From an uncultured Candidatus Pelagibacter sp. (GTDB taxonomy: Bacteria > Pseudomonadota > Alphaproteobacteria > Pelagibacterales > Pelagibacteraceae), in the NCBI GenBank assembly GCA_905612435.1, contig CAJQRZ010000031.1, positions 29,268 through 93,267 on the forward strand: a stretch of 64,000 nt of DNA. The letters are read 5' to 3'. This document shows positions 35,231 to 46,399 of the stretch, piece by piece. The notes below the pieces were generated by a model. It had not been told where the DNA came from. It searched no databases and saw only the letters and a program-made list of their open reading frames with translations. The position numbers and the translations under genes are program-made. How positions within the stretch are numbered: the stretch's first letter is position 1; every line of letters begins with the position of its first letter.

Positions 35231-37039
35231 ATGAATAATAAAGAAGACAATTTTAAAGAAAAATTTCGCCAAGCTTTAATATCTACTGCAAAAGTAATTT
35301 CTGATGATTATAAACCAGAGGTAAAAAATAATAATAAAAATTTAAGCTCAAAAAATGCAAATTTTTTTGAAATTGATAACTTGTCTAATAAAACAGATTT
35401 TATAAGACTTCGGGCAGAAGCTGACTCTGCTGCTTTAGAAAAAAAATTTTCTAACAAAAAAATATATAATAAAAATCTTCCATCAAATATTTCGTCTAGA
35501 TCACTTTATAAAGTTGCAGAAAAAATTAGATATGAAGTTTTAGGTGGTAAAATGCTAAAAGGTATAGAAAAAAACCTAAGTGAAAACTATTATCATAAAA
35601 TCAGTCTTAAACGAAAAGATCAATTACAATCAAAAGATGATGTTCCTGTATCTGAAGCATTTGAATTATATATGCTTAAAAAATTTCATAATATAAAACT
35701 AAACTCTTTAACAACTAAAATTTTAGACTTTTGGGAAAAAGATTTCAATAAATCAATACTTAATCATATAGATTTTTTAAATAAAAATTTAGAAGACCAG
35801 CATACTTATAGTCAAAAATTTTCTGAATTAATTCAAGAAATGAATATTTTTGATTCTCAAAAAAATAATGATAAGGAGAATGAAGAGAACAAAGAGGGAG
35901 AAGAAGACAAACAAGAGAATAACAGCGATGAAAATGATTCGGAAGATCAAGAAAAAAAAGATAAAGAGCAAGAAACTGAAGTAGGCTTAGATGGTGATTA
36001 CAACATTGATGAATACAAGATGGATGAACAATTAGTCGATACAGATTCTACTAAAGAAAATTCGGAAAACGTTATTCAAAAAAAAAATATATATAATATT
36101 GATCATGATTATAAAATCTTTACTAATAAATTTGATGAAGTAGCTAAAGCTGAAACATTAGAAACTAAAGAAGAAATTGATAAACTAAGAAAAAATTTAG
36201 ATCAACAATTAGTAAGTTTCCAAGACTTAATAACAAAATTAGCTAATAAGCTACAAAGACAACTCCTGGCAAAACAAAATAGATCTTGGGAGTTTGATTT
36301 GGAAGAAGGATTATTAGATAGCTCTAAATTAGCCAGAATTATTATGGATCCTTATAATTCTTTATCATTTAAAAAAGAAAAAGATTTAGATTTTAAAGAC
36401 ACCATTGTAACTTTATTAATTGATAATTCAGGCTCTATGCGAGGTAGGCCAATAACAATTGCCGCACTATGTGCCGATATATTATCGAGAACACTAGAAA
36501 GATGTTCTGTAAAAGTAGAGATCTTAGGTTTTACAACTAAAAATTGGAAGGGTGGAAAAAGCAGAGAAGAATGGAATAAAAATAACAAACCAAAAAACCC
36601 AGGGCGACTTAACGACTTACGGCATATTATTTATAAAAGTGCTGATACTCAATGGAGGCAATCAAAAAAAAACTTAGGTTTAATGCTTAAAGAAGGTTTG
36701 TTAAAAGAAAATATAGATGGAGAAGCGATTATGTGGGCTTACAATAGAATTAAAAAAAGAGATGAAGAGAGAAAAATATTAATGATTATATCAGATGGTG
36801 CCCCAGTAGATGATTCAACTCTATCAGTAAATTCTGGGGATTTTTTAGAGAAGCATTTAAAAAAAATGGTCGAAATTATTGAAAATAAAAAAGATATTGA
36901 GCTTTTAGCAATTGGCATAGGGCATGATGTTTCACGATATTATAGTAAAGCTATTAAAATTACAGATGTTCAAGAGTTAGGTGATGTAATGATAGAACAA
37001 CTCAGTGATCTTTTTAATAATAAAAATAAACTTAATTAA
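35231..37039 (+). CDS. cobT: CobT-like von Willebrand A protein
   Basis: Partner of CobS. The 602-residue protein has an N-terminal helical region, a very acidic linker (about residues 212-252, nearly all Glu, Asp, Lys, Asn, Gln), and a C-terminal VWA domain with a MIDAS motif [11 protein letters not shown] (Asp about 398) and [14 protein letters not shown]. This layout matches CobT. It starts immediately after the cobS stop and overlaps the RegB-like gene end by 4 bases. Whether it chelates cobalt or remodels some other protein complex is open, as no CobN is nearby. Confidence 0.87.
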   Translation: MNNKEDNFKEKFRQALISTAKVISDDYKPEVKNNNKNLSSKNANFFEIDNLSNKTDFIRLRAEADSAALEKKFSNKKIYNKNLPSNISSRSLYKVAEKIRYEVLGGKMLKGIEKNLSENYYHKISLKRKDQLQSKDDVPVSEAFELYMLKKFHNIKLNSLTTKILDFWEKDFNKSILNHIDFLNKNLEDQHTYSQKFSELIQEMNIFDSQKNNDKENEENKEGEEDKQENNSDENDSEDQEKKDKEQETEVGLDGDYNIDEYKMDEQLVDTDSTKENSENVIQKKNIYNIDHDYKIFTNKFDEVAKAETLETKEEIDKLRKNLDQQLVSFQDLITKLANKLQRQLLAKQNRSWEFDLEEGLLDSSKLARIIMDPYNSLSFKKEKDLDFKDTIVTLLIDNSGSMRGRPITIAALCADILSRTLERCSVKVEILGFTTKNWKGGKSREEWNKNNKPKNPGRLNDLRHIIYKSADTQWRQSKKNLGLMLKEGLLKENIDGEAIMWAYNRIKKRDEERKILMIISDGAPVDDSTLSVNSGDFLEKHLKKMVEIIENKKDIELLAIGIGHDVSRYYSKAIKITDVQELGDVMIEQLSDLFNNKNKLN

Positions 37040-38316
37040 AGATTTAATAAATCACTATTTTTCCAAGTAATACTAATTTCTGCCCCACTTACATTTTTAG
37101 AGTTTTTAAAAGTAATCTTTGCGTTATTTTTTTCTAATAAAGTTTTTCCAATAAATATTCCAAGTCCAAGACCCTTTTTTGACTTATTTTTTGAAGCAAA
37201 TGATTTTAGATATGGTTCACCAATTTTATTTAATATATCCTTTGGAAAGCCTGCTCCATCATCTTCAATAATGACATTTGTAAGATTTTTGTTGCTTTCA
37301 ATTTTTATAAATATATTTTCATTTGCAAATTTATTAGCATTCCCAACAAAATTTCTTAATCCATAAACTATTTCGATAGATTTGAAAAATGTTAATGGAT
37401 TTAAATTTCTTGTACTATCTAATATAAAATTTTTTTCACTTATTTCTTCATACGATTTAATAATCTCGGTTAAATAATCTAGTATTGTTACATCTCCATC
37501 TATAAATTCATCTTCTACTATAGGATTTAAAGTTAATTTTTTTAGAATATCATTGCATCTATTTACCTGGCTTACTAACAGTTCAACATCTTTTTTTAAA
37601 ACTTCATCATTTTTGAATTGTTCTAAAAGGTCTTGAGATATAATCTTAATTGTAGAAAGTGGTGTCCCAAATGAATGAGCTGCAGCAGCTGCTTGTCCTC
37701 CTAGTGATAAGAGTTCATGTTCTTTTGCAATCATTTCTTCCATTTTATTTAAAGCTTCTTTTCGTATTTTTGCTTCAGACCCAAACTTAAGACCAAAATA
37801 ATTTAAAAAAACCAATGCAATAGATAATGCTAATGGTACAGAATAATAATAGTAATCACTAACATGAAAATGTGATGGTAAATTACCAGGTAAATTCTTA
37901 TAAAAAAACGTTAAAAAAACTATTGATGATATTGTTATAAAAACTAATAACAGGTTAGCTTTTATATCTAAATTTGTTGATGAAAATATGCAAGGTATAA
38001 TAATAAATACAATAAAAGGATTGGTTATGCCTCCAGTTAAATATATCAAGAAACTTAATTGAAAAATATCTATATTAAGAAAAAAAAATGAAAACTTATT
38101 TGTTAAATAATTTTCTTTATAAAAATACATTAAATAAAAATTTAAAAAAACCCCTATTAAAATTACAAAATTAGATAAGATAAAATTAAAATCAAATTTA
38201 AAAAAAAAGGCAACTAAATTTATAGTAAATAATTGACCAATAATAGTAATCCATCTTAAGTTGATATAAGTAGGTTTATTTAATTGAAAATATTTTGAAG
38301 TTTCGAAAAACTTCAT
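37036..38316 (-). CDS. regB: RegB/PrrB-type redox sensor histidine kinase
   Basis: A 426-residue membrane histidine kinase. About six membrane segments fill the first ~175 residues, with the quinone-linked heptapeptide GGITNPF (family GGxxNPF) at residue 95. The H-box is [15 protein letters not shown] (His214), and the cysteine known as the redox switch in RegB is present exactly 40 residues later (NRCNDIL, C254). An ATPase domain with GAGFPKDIL and [14 protein letters not shown] follows. The response regulator RegA is not in this window. The kinase normally tunes respiration, redox and carbon metabolism genes. Confidence 0.9.
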   Translation of the reverse strand: MKFFETSKYFQLNKPTYINLRWITIIGQLFTINLVAFFFKFDFNFILSNFVILIGVFLNFYLMYFYKENYLTNKFSFFFLNIDIFQLSFLIYLTGGITNPFIVFIIIPCIFSSTNLDIKANLLLVFITISSIVFLTFFYKNLPGNLPSHFHVSDYYYYSVPLALSIALVFLNYFGLKFGSEAKIRKEALNKMEEMIAKEHELLSLGGQAAAAAHSFGTPLSTIKIISQDLLEQFKNDEVLKKDVELLVSQVNRCNDILKKLTLNPIVEDEFIDGDVTILDYLTEIIKSYEEISEKNFILDSTRNLNPLTFFKSIEIVYGLRNFVGNANKFANENIFIKIESNKNLTNVIIEDDGAGFPKDILNKIGEPYLKSFASKNKSKKGLGLGIFIGKTLLEKNNAKITFKNSKNVSGAEISITWKNSDLLNL

Positions 38317-38318
38317 TT

Positions 38319-40553
<2,235 letters not shown>

Positions 40554-41648
40554 TTAAATCATTTTTTCTAAATATTTTATATCTAAATAAATGTCTCCAT
40601 TAATTTTTTTATTATCTGGGATAATTTCAGTTTCAATTAATTTGTAATTTAGACTGTTAATTTCAGAAATTTTTCTAGAGATATAATTGAGATGATCCTT
40701 TGGTTTTATTTCAATAACTTTTGTATTTGGCTTACAAAATACTAAGTTTGCAAATGCAGCACCATGCGCTCCAACAATTATTTTTGCATTTTTAAATAAA
40801 CTAATTTGTTTTTTAAAAGGTAGTTGGCCAACTTTATATTTTGTAAAACCTTTTGACTCTAAAAAACTTGAAACTTCTAAATTATTTACAATTTGACAAT
40901 GTTTAAATTTAGATTCACTTCTATCAATAAAAATTTTCTCATTAGAATCAAAATATTCAGATTTGGGTAAAAAAATTTCTCTTAACCAGTCTACAATCCA
41001 ACGTGGAATATTATTCACTTCCTCAAGAATATATCCTTTTTCATACCAGGGATGGTCTACAGCAATAATTTCTTTTGCTTGGACATGTCTGTAAATATTT
41101 GAATTTAGTATCTTTATATTATTTAAACCCATAATATCTAAAATATCTTTTTGCCAGGGTTTAAGTTTTGAGAAATAAAAAAAATTAACTTCTTCTAACT
41201 TATAGACCTCATTTAAAATTCTTAATTTTGGGATTATATCAAACATCCAATGAAAATAATTTTCATTTCCACTTGCACCTTGGCTTAATATAAACAAATT
41301 TGAGTTAATTTTTTTTTTTATTCTGGGTGTTCCTTTTGATAGAATTACACTTAAGTTAGCTTTGCATAATTTTCCATTTTGCTGTTGATAGGAGATTTTA
41401 TCAAGAATTTGATTTTGGTGAATTATTGCAACATTTTCAACTGTATCATTATAAACTCTTGCATTTTTAATCTTGTAAACTTTATAAAATTCATTATTAA
41501 ATTTTTTAATATTAGAACTATTAACTTTTGAAATAATTATATTTTTATGAACAAGATTTTGCTCCTTATATAAAATTTCTCCGTAAATAATTTTAAATAA
41601 AAATTGAAAAAATTTTTTAAAAACACCTTGTAGTTTTTTTTTAAACAT
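40554..41648 (-). CDS. Glycosyltransferase family 61 (DUF563) protein
   Basis: A 364-residue predicted glycosyltransferase of the GT61/DUF563 type. Marks are ENYFHWMFDIIPKLRIL, IFIDRSESKFK (family RxxSxxR-like) and VGAHGAAFANLVFCKPNTKV, the nucleotide-sugar end of the fold. A weak basic-hydrophobic N-terminus could tether it to the membrane. It probably decorates a surface polysaccharide. It is isolated by long spacers on both sides (177 and over 150 bases), unlike the packed neighbours, consistent with an accessory gene. Confidence 0.8.
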   Translation of the reverse strand: MFKKKLQGVFKKFFQFLFKIIYGEILYKEQNLVHKNIIISKVNSSNIKKFNNEFYKVYKIKNARVYNDTVENVAIIHQNQILDKISYQQQNGKLCKANLSVILSKGTPRIKKKINSNLFILSQGASGNENYFHWMFDIIPKLRILNEVYKLEEVNFFYFSKLKPWQKDILDIMGLNNIKILNSNIYRHVQAKEIIAVDHPWYEKGYILEEVNNIPRWIVDWLREIFLPKSEYFDSNEKIFIDRSESKFKHCQIVNNLEVSSFLESKGFTKYKVGQLPFKKQISLFKNAKIIVGAHGAAFANLVFCKPNTKVIEIKPKDHLNYISRKISEINSLNYKLIETEIIPDNKKINGDIYLDIKYLEKMI

Positions 41649-41745
41649 AACCTAAAATTATCATGCTTTATTTTATCTTGTTTTTAAAATTACTAAAATA
41701 TTTAATTAATTTAGACTTATTAGATTCTTATAAAATTCAATTTTG

Positions 41746-41778
41746 ATAGGTACGTACATCATAATCGTACATACCTAT
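41746..41778. repeat. 12-bp inverted repeat (operator or 3' hairpin)
   Basis: ATAGGTACGTAC and GTACATACCTAT flank a 9-base spacer; 11 of 12 positions pair. It lies just past the micropeptide stop on the minus strand and about 100 bases before the GT61 ATG. No T tract follows, so an operator or a protective 3' hairpin is as likely as a terminator. Confidence 0.5.
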
Positions 41779-41780
41779 AT

Positions 41781-41809
41781 TAAAATATTAAATATTAAAT
41801 ATTAAATAT
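41781..41809. repeat. Short tandem repeat, TAAATAT units
   Basis: One degenerate 8-base unit (TAAAATAT) followed by three perfect TAAATAT units, ending at the micropeptide stop codon. Low-complexity AT repeats can vary in copy number; no function is evident. Confidence 0.7.
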
Positions 41810-41869
41810 TTAATTCATGAAATGATTCCATGCCCACCAAGCTGCACCTAACACTATTACTACTTCCAT
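41810..41869 (-). CDS. 19-residue Trp-rich hydrophobic micropeptide
   Basis: A complete frame, MEVVIVLGAAWWAWNHFMN, starts at ATG 41869 and is preceded by AAAGGAG five bases upstream, the best Shine-Dalgarno I noticed in the window. The peptide would span a membrane as a short helix with a WWAW core. It is unrelated to anything I recognise. The strong ribosome-binding site, and an intergenic stretch that is otherwise long for this genome, are the evidence; a regulatory leader peptide for the GT61 gene 162 bases downstream is an alternative. Confidence 0.5.
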   Translation of the reverse strand: MEVVIVLGAAWWAWNHFMN

Positions 41870-42094
41870 CTTAACTCCTTTGTTTGATTCTTTTAGAATG
41901 TATCATTTGTTGATATCTTATTTAATATATTAATTAGTGACAGTATTTAAGGATTCGAAGCTAAGCTACCATTAGCTATGCATATAATTATTGAATATTT
42001 ACCACTTGAATCAGACTAATTGTAATTTCATAAACAGATTTTATGTTGATAAAATATATACTTGTTTTATATAGGAATTAATAGGTTCCCAACC
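41870..42094. other. Long spacer before the SGNH gene
   Basis: With the micropeptide and repeats on its left this forms the longest gene-poor stretch of the window (41649-42094). It holds the micropeptide Shine-Dalgarno (41875-41881), a weak AGCTA-CCAT-TAGCT hairpin at 41964-41977, and presumably divergent promoters. I see no tRNA, known riboswitch or further open frame with support. Confidence 0.4.
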
Positions 42095-43117
42095 ATGAAA
42101 ATTATAAAAATTCTTTTTATTAATTGTATTATTTTTTTATCATTAATTTTTATATTTGAAATTTTTTTTGGATATTGGTTCTCGAAAAACAATTTTGGTT
42201 ACATAATGAGATTTGAGAGACAAAAACAAATTCTTTATGAAACAATTCACGATGAAAAAAAACGTAAATTTTTTTATAGAAGAAATTTTTATGGATTTAG
42301 AGGTGAAGATGTTGATCCAAAAGATATGAAAATTATTTTTTTGGGTGGTAGCACAGGCAATCAAAGGGTTACGCCTGAAAATTTAACTATAGTTGGTTTA
42401 TTAAATTCAAAGCTTCATAAAGATGGTTACAATTTTAAAATATATAATGGTTCGACTGATGGTAAATCAACTAAGGGATATATAAATGACTTTAAATATT
42501 GGTTTCCTAAAATACCAAATTTTGATCCAAAAATAGTAATTTTTTACACAGGTATAAATGATTCAAATAAATCACATGATGAAAAGTTTGATAACCCATG
42601 GAGAGAAAGTAACTACGAAAAGTTTACAGACTACATTAAAAATAGTAGCAAAATTGTTGAATTAGTTAAAAAAGTTAAATTTAAATATATTATAAAACTT
42701 AAAAAAGAATATGGTTTAACTACAGTTAGTAAAGAACTGTATAAAAATTTTGATTATATTAATTATAATCAAGCGAAAAAAATTTATAACAATCGAATTC
42801 CAGATGAAATGTTACTAAGACAGTTTGAGAAAAAATTAGATACACTAGATTTTTACATATTAAAATATAAAATAATACCCATTTTTATTACCCAAATAGG
42901 TTATGAAGGATTATCGAATTATAATCTATATTTAATAAATGAAAAATTAAAAGAATTTTGTAAAAAAAAAAAATACAATATTATTAAGCTTGATGAAAAA
43001 ATTGTTTCTTTAGAAAAGAAAACATTTTTTGACCCTATTCACACTCTAATAAAAGGAAACAAAATAATTACAAATAAAATTTATCTTGATTTAATAAATA
43101 TTATTAAAAAATATTAG
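42095..43117 (+). CDS. SGNH/GDSL-type hydrolase, membrane-anchored
   Basis: Predicted SGNH hydrolase of 340 residues. The ATG at 42095 gives one N-terminal membrane helix (FINCIIFLSLIFIFEIFFGY); a TTG 33 bases upstream is unlikely. Block I is IIFLGGSTGNQ (Ser nucleophile), block III FYTGINDSNKS (GxND), and block V DPIHTLIKG (Asp, His). Such enzymes often O-acetylate or deacetylate cell-surface glycans or lipids, facing the periplasm. It is alone on its strand between glycosyltransferase genes, and a candidate terminator follows. Confidence 0.82.
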   Translation: MKIIKILFINCIIFLSLIFIFEIFFGYWFSKNNFGYIMRFERQKQILYETIHDEKKRKFFYRRNFYGFRGEDVDPKDMKIIFLGGSTGNQRVTPENLTIVGLLNSKLHKDGYNFKIYNGSTDGKSTKGYINDFKYWFPKIPNFDPKIVIFYTGINDSNKSHDEKFDNPWRESNYEKFTDYIKNSSKIVELVKKVKFKYIIKLKKEYGLTTVSKELYKNFDYINYNQAKKIYNNRIPDEMLLRQFEKKLDTLDFYILKYKIIPIFITQIGYEGLSNYNLYLINEKLKEFCKKKKYNIIKLDEKIVSLEKKTFFDPIHTLIKGNKIITNKIYLDLINIIKKY

Positions 43118-43178
43118 TTACATTTTAGAGCAGAGAGTTTAGTTTTTTTATATCTTTTGTCACTTTAAATCCAATATT

Positions 43179-43200
43179 AAAGCCCCCTAAAAGGTTTTTT
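43179..43200 (+). terminator. Candidate terminator after the SGNH gene
   Basis: AAAGCC-CCCTAAAA-GGTTTT folds as a 6-bp stem (one G-T pair) with the T tract overlapping and following it (TTTTTT). It lies 60 bases past the stop, before a convergent gene. Confidence 0.4.
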
Positions 43201-43203
43201 ATT

Positions 43204-43590
43204 TTAATTTTTTTTAACTTCGAGATCTTTATCTTGAATATAATCTAGCTTATATTTCAAAGCTAATTCGGCTTTACATAACTCTATACCCATATCAGCA
43301 GCATGTTGATGACTTGATATGTATTTATGTTTAATTAAAGTGTTAACAATTTCTATTGCTGTTTTGCCAGAAATTATTGAAACCATATCATTTATAGGTT
43401 TGTTACCTAGTTTTTTAAAAATACAATATCCCACTCTTAATTTTTTTTTTTTTATATCAATTGCAATTAAAAAATATCCTTTAGGATCCATTACCCAATC
43501 TTTAATTTTATGATATTTAGCTTCAATTCTTCTTTTTATTTTTTTATTAATTTTATACCATCTGCCTTGTATGATTGGATTTTTTTTCAT
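43204..43590 (-). CDS. DUF4346-like small protein
   Basis: A 128-residue protein with WVMDPKGYFLIAIDIKKKKL near residue 33, an ISGKTAIEIVNTLIKHKYIS helix and a HAADMGIELCKAELALKYKL segment ending YIQDKDLEV. This order resembles the DUF4346 family found in cyanobacteria and archaea next to pterin-binding proteins, but I cannot confirm it by search. No membrane segment. It is separated from tRNA-Ser upstream by 72 bases. Function unknown. Confidence 0.55.
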   Translation of the reverse strand: MKKNPIIQGRWYKINKKIKRRIEAKYHKIKDWVMDPKGYFLIAIDIKKKKLRVGYCIFKKLGNKPINDMVSIISGKTAIEIVNTLIKHKYISSHQHAADMGIELCKAELALKYKLDYIQDKDLEVKKN

Positions 43591-43662
43591 ATAATTTAGG
43601 ATAACGTTGAGATTAAATCAATCGTATAGTCTCTTTTTAATAAGATTAAAAGGTTAAATTAA

Positions 43663-43752
43663 TGGCGGAGAGAGTGGGATTCGAACCCACGGTACCTGTG
43701 AGGGTACACACACTTTCCAAGCGTGCGCCTTAAACCACTCGGCCATCTCTCC
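43663..43752 (-). tRNA. tRNA-Ser (anticodon GGA)
   Basis: A class II tRNA on the minus strand: acceptor GGAGAGA/TCTCTCC, anticodon stem CACGC/GTGTG around TTGGAAA (anticodon GGA), a long variable arm (GTACC...GGTACC), normal T loop TTCGAAT, discriminator G and encoded CCA. It begins 7 bases after the DUF4422 gene stop, so the surface-sugar genes read straight into it. Confidence 0.94.
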
Positions 43753-43759
43753 AAATATT

Positions 43760-44578
43760 TTAGCTATTCTTTTCTGTGTCTAAAAAGATATATGGCCATT
43801 CCAAACAGTCTGAATATCTTTTAAACCAATAAGATAAATATCTTTCTGCAAGGTAAGCATATATTCTTTTTGTTTCATAGCCTTTCAATTTTTCAAAACC
43901 AAAAACTTTTTCACAATCAACAAGCCATTTAAATAAATCTTTAAACCACAGATCTATAATTTTTGGTTTTGCAACAAACATAATATGTGGGTTAAATTTG
44001 TTAGAGTTAAAAATAAAATTTTTAAATTCATTTTTGTCCTTATTATCCATTACATCTATTGCTTTTTCAATAATTCCATAACCATGAAACATGTCAAAAT
44101 GTAATTTAATTGAATGTTTACTTTTGTTAAATAAAATTGATGGATCATTAATTATATTTCTCCAGCCTTTCTTAATTAATTTTGAGTACTTTGATACTTG
44201 TAAATTTATAGGCTCACAAATTATCGCATTATGACCTGACCATTCTTTAGGTATATATTTTAATAAATCTTCTTTAAAAATATTATTAAGATCATTTTTA
44301 TTATTTTTTTTTTGAAGCCAAAATCTTCGTTTTTGACAAACACCAATCCAAATTTTATCATCATCTATGTATTTTTTTAATTGATTTTTCCAAAACCAAT
44401 AATGAAATGTTAATTCTGAATAATACTCTTCTTTATAAAAAATATTATCCCCCTGATCACATTTTATATATTTTTCTGAAAATTTATTTTTTCCAACTGC
44501 AGCTAGATTATAATCTAATTCTCTTAAAAATTTTAAATCTTTATCTGTTACACAATAAATAGCTAATTTATCTTTCAT
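43760..44578 (-). CDS. DUF4422 (glycosyltransferase-like) protein
   Basis: A 272-residue protein of the DUF4422 type, thought to be sugar transferases of capsule and O-antigen clusters. Marks: YYSELTFHYWFWKN, WIGVCQKRRFW (family IGLxHYRR-like), PHIMFVAKP and an end YAYLAERYLSYWF. It overlaps the GT17 gene by 4 bases, and lies just ahead of tRNA-Ser. Donor and acceptor sugars are unknown. Confidence 0.75.
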   Translation of the reverse strand: MKDKLAIYCVTDKDLKFLRELDYNLAAVGKNKFSEKYIKCDQGDNIFYKEEYYSELTFHYWFWKNQLKKYIDDDKIWIGVCQKRRFWLQKKNNKNDLNNIFKEDLLKYIPKEWSGHNAIICEPINLQVSKYSKLIKKGWRNIINDPSILFNKSKHSIKLHFDMFHGYGIIEKAIDVMDNKDKNEFKNFIFNSNKFNPHIMFVAKPKIIDLWFKDLFKWLVDCEKVFGFEKLKGYETKRIYAYLAERYLSYWFKRYSDCLEWPYIFLDTEKNS

Positions 44579-45381
44579 ATTATAAAATCTTTGAATTTAT
44601 CTAAATTTTTTTTTAAATAATCTGGGTAACTTTTATCAATTTCAACTTTTTGATACTGGTGTCCTCTATCAAATAAATCTATCTTATCTTTTATTTTACT
44701 TTTAATAACATTTGCTGAAGAAAATTTTTCATTAGCAAATTCAAAATGTGCAAATGTTCGTAATTTTAACGAAATTTCTTCTGGACTAAGAATATTATTA
44801 AAGTGCCACCCTGAATTATCAAATATTTGAATGCTTCTTTCTTTATCTATTCTTAAAAAATTATAAGATAAATTTTTAGATCTTATTTTCTGTCTCATAA
44901 AATCAATAGATTTTAAATTTTTTTTTTTGGAAACTCTTGTTCCTTCCCAGGGGCTTTCATGTTTATTAAATAAATTGAATTTATAATTAAAGCATTTTTG
45001 CATGAATATTCCGTATTTCTCTTTTAGTTCAAAATTTTTTAGAAACTCCGGTTTTGGAATTTCATCTGGATCGGAAAAAAATATATAATCATCAGGTTTC
45101 GCGTTATCAGTACTCTTTAATAAAAATTCTCTTTGTATAGCCTGGTTTTCCCATATACTAGAATTTCTAGGGAATTTTTTTTCAATAACGACATGTTTTA
45201 CTTTTTTATAATCGTACTCATCTTTTTTAATAAAATTTATTTTTTTTAGGTTATTTCTATGATCATATTTAGACTCACATACAATAAAATAGTCAACAAA
45301 GTTTTTAAGAATATTATATCTTAGGTTAAACATGTAATTATTATCAAAAAAAGTTATACAATCAAAAATTTTACTTTTCAT
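44575..45381 (-). CDS. Glycosyltransferase family 17 (MGAT3-like) protein
   Basis: A 268-residue protein with the GT17 pattern: FDCITFFDNNYMFNLRYNIL, VCESKYDHRN, WENQAIQREFLL, DYIFFSDPDEIPKPEFL (the DxD-like metal/nucleotide site) and DNSGWHFNNI. GT17 is best known for eukaryotic beta-1,4-N-acetylglucosaminyltransferase III; bacterial members are found in surface-glycan clusters. It overlaps the oxidoreductase by 11 bases and DUF4422 by 4. The product is presumably an exposed glycan; the sugar is not deducible. Confidence 0.82.
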   Translation of the reverse strand: MKSKIFDCITFFDNNYMFNLRYNILKNFVDYFIVCESKYDHRNNLKKINFIKKDEYDYKKVKHVVIEKKFPRNSSIWENQAIQREFLLKSTDNAKPDDYIFFSDPDEIPKPEFLKNFELKEKYGIFMQKCFNYKFNLFNKHESPWEGTRVSKKKNLKSIDFMRQKIRSKNLSYNFLRIDKERSIQIFDNSGWHFNNILSPEEISLKLRTFAHFEFANEKFSSANVIKSKIKDKIDLFDRGHQYQKVEIDKSYPDYLKKNLDKFKDFII

Positions 45382-46396
45382 GATTCAACCAATCCTCTAA
45401 AATTTTCATATTAATTATTGTGTCGTTTAATTTCATTCCAGGAAAATTTGCTTCTTGTTTGTTTTCAATTATACATTTACTCAAATGTTCAATTTCATAT
45501 GAATAAATATTTTTCCTAGATTCTACTTTAATCTGATAACTATTTTTGCCTTTTATATTGATTAAACTTGGATCACCGTGCCAGGTATCTTCAATTTCTA
45601 ATTCACCATTATCTCCAATAATTTTAGTTTTTTTCCCAAGGTTTTGAGTAAATGAAGCACCAATTTTTGCATTCAATTTATTACTAAAATTTAATTCTGC
45701 ATAAGAATCTAAATCTACACCAGTTCGTCCAACTTCTTTCTTTACATTTAGAACTTCTATCTGATTATAATTTATATTAGGAACTAATGATGAAATTAGT
45801 AAACTAAAAGAACTAGGATAACACCCTAAATCTAATATGGCTCCACCCCCTAATTCTTTATTATAAATCCTATTTTCTTCATTTATTTTTCTAAATCCAA
45901 AAAAATTTTTTTTTGTTAATATATTTGATCCAAAATATGACTCCATTGATATTAATTTACCTATTTCATTTTCATTAATTAATTCCATTACCTTAATTAT
46001 TTGTGGATGATACCTATACATAAGTGCCTCAGCAAATAATAATTTTTTTTTTAAAATTGCTTCTTTAATTTTTTTAATTTGAGAAAAATTTACTGTTGCT
46101 GGCTTCTCACATAAAACTTTTTTTCCTTCTTTAATGCATTTTAATATCCATTCATAATGTAGTGAATTTGGAAGAGCTATATATACAATATCAATATCTT
46201 TACATTTTAATAAACTTTCATAATCATTAAAGCAAAAATTTTCTTCTATATGAAATTCTTCTTTAAACTTTTGGAGTTTTTGTTTACTTTTACTTGAAAT
46301 TCCTATTAATTTTGCATTATCAACACTTTTAAATCCATCTGCAAATTTTAAGGCTATATTACCTAGGCCAATAATTCCCCAGTTTATTTGTTTCAC
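45371..46396 (-). CDS. Gfo/Idh/MocA family oxidoreductase
   Basis: NAD(P)-dependent sugar oxidoreductase. The Rossmann start WGIIGLGNIALKFADGF, VYIALPNSLHYEW, the signature KVLCEKPATVN and EALMYRYHPQ are all seen, followed by the C-terminal alpha/beta domain with GGGAILDLGCYPSS. Length 341 is normal. It is probably involved in making or modifying a sugar for the adjacent GT17/DUF4422 enzymes. It is 3 bases from lepA, so the cassette is welded to a translation gene. Confidence 0.86.
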   Translation of the reverse strand: MKQINWGIIGLGNIALKFADGFKSVDNAKLIGISSKSKQKLQKFKEEFHIEENFCFNDYESLLKCKDIDIVYIALPNSLHYEWILKCIKEGKKVLCEKPATVNFSQIKKIKEAILKKKLLFAEALMYRYHPQIIKVMELINENEIGKLISMESYFGSNILTKKNFFGFRKINEENRIYNKELGGGAILDLGCYPSSFSLLISSLVPNINYNQIEVLNVKKEVGRTGVDLDSYAELNFSNKLNAKIGASFTQNLGKKTKIIGDNGELEIEDTWHGDPSLINIKGKNSYQIKVESRKNIYSYEIEHLSKCIIENKQEANFPGMKLNDTIINMKILEDWLNHEK

Positions 46397-46399
46397 AAA

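Noticed and set aside
41781..41809. TAAATAT repeats as a CRISPR array
   Set aside because: Units are 7 bases, with no spacers and no cas genes in the window.
43204..46396. Genomic island with integrase at tRNA-Ser
   Set aside because: No integrase, transposase or direct repeat of the tRNA end was found; only gene content suggests variability.
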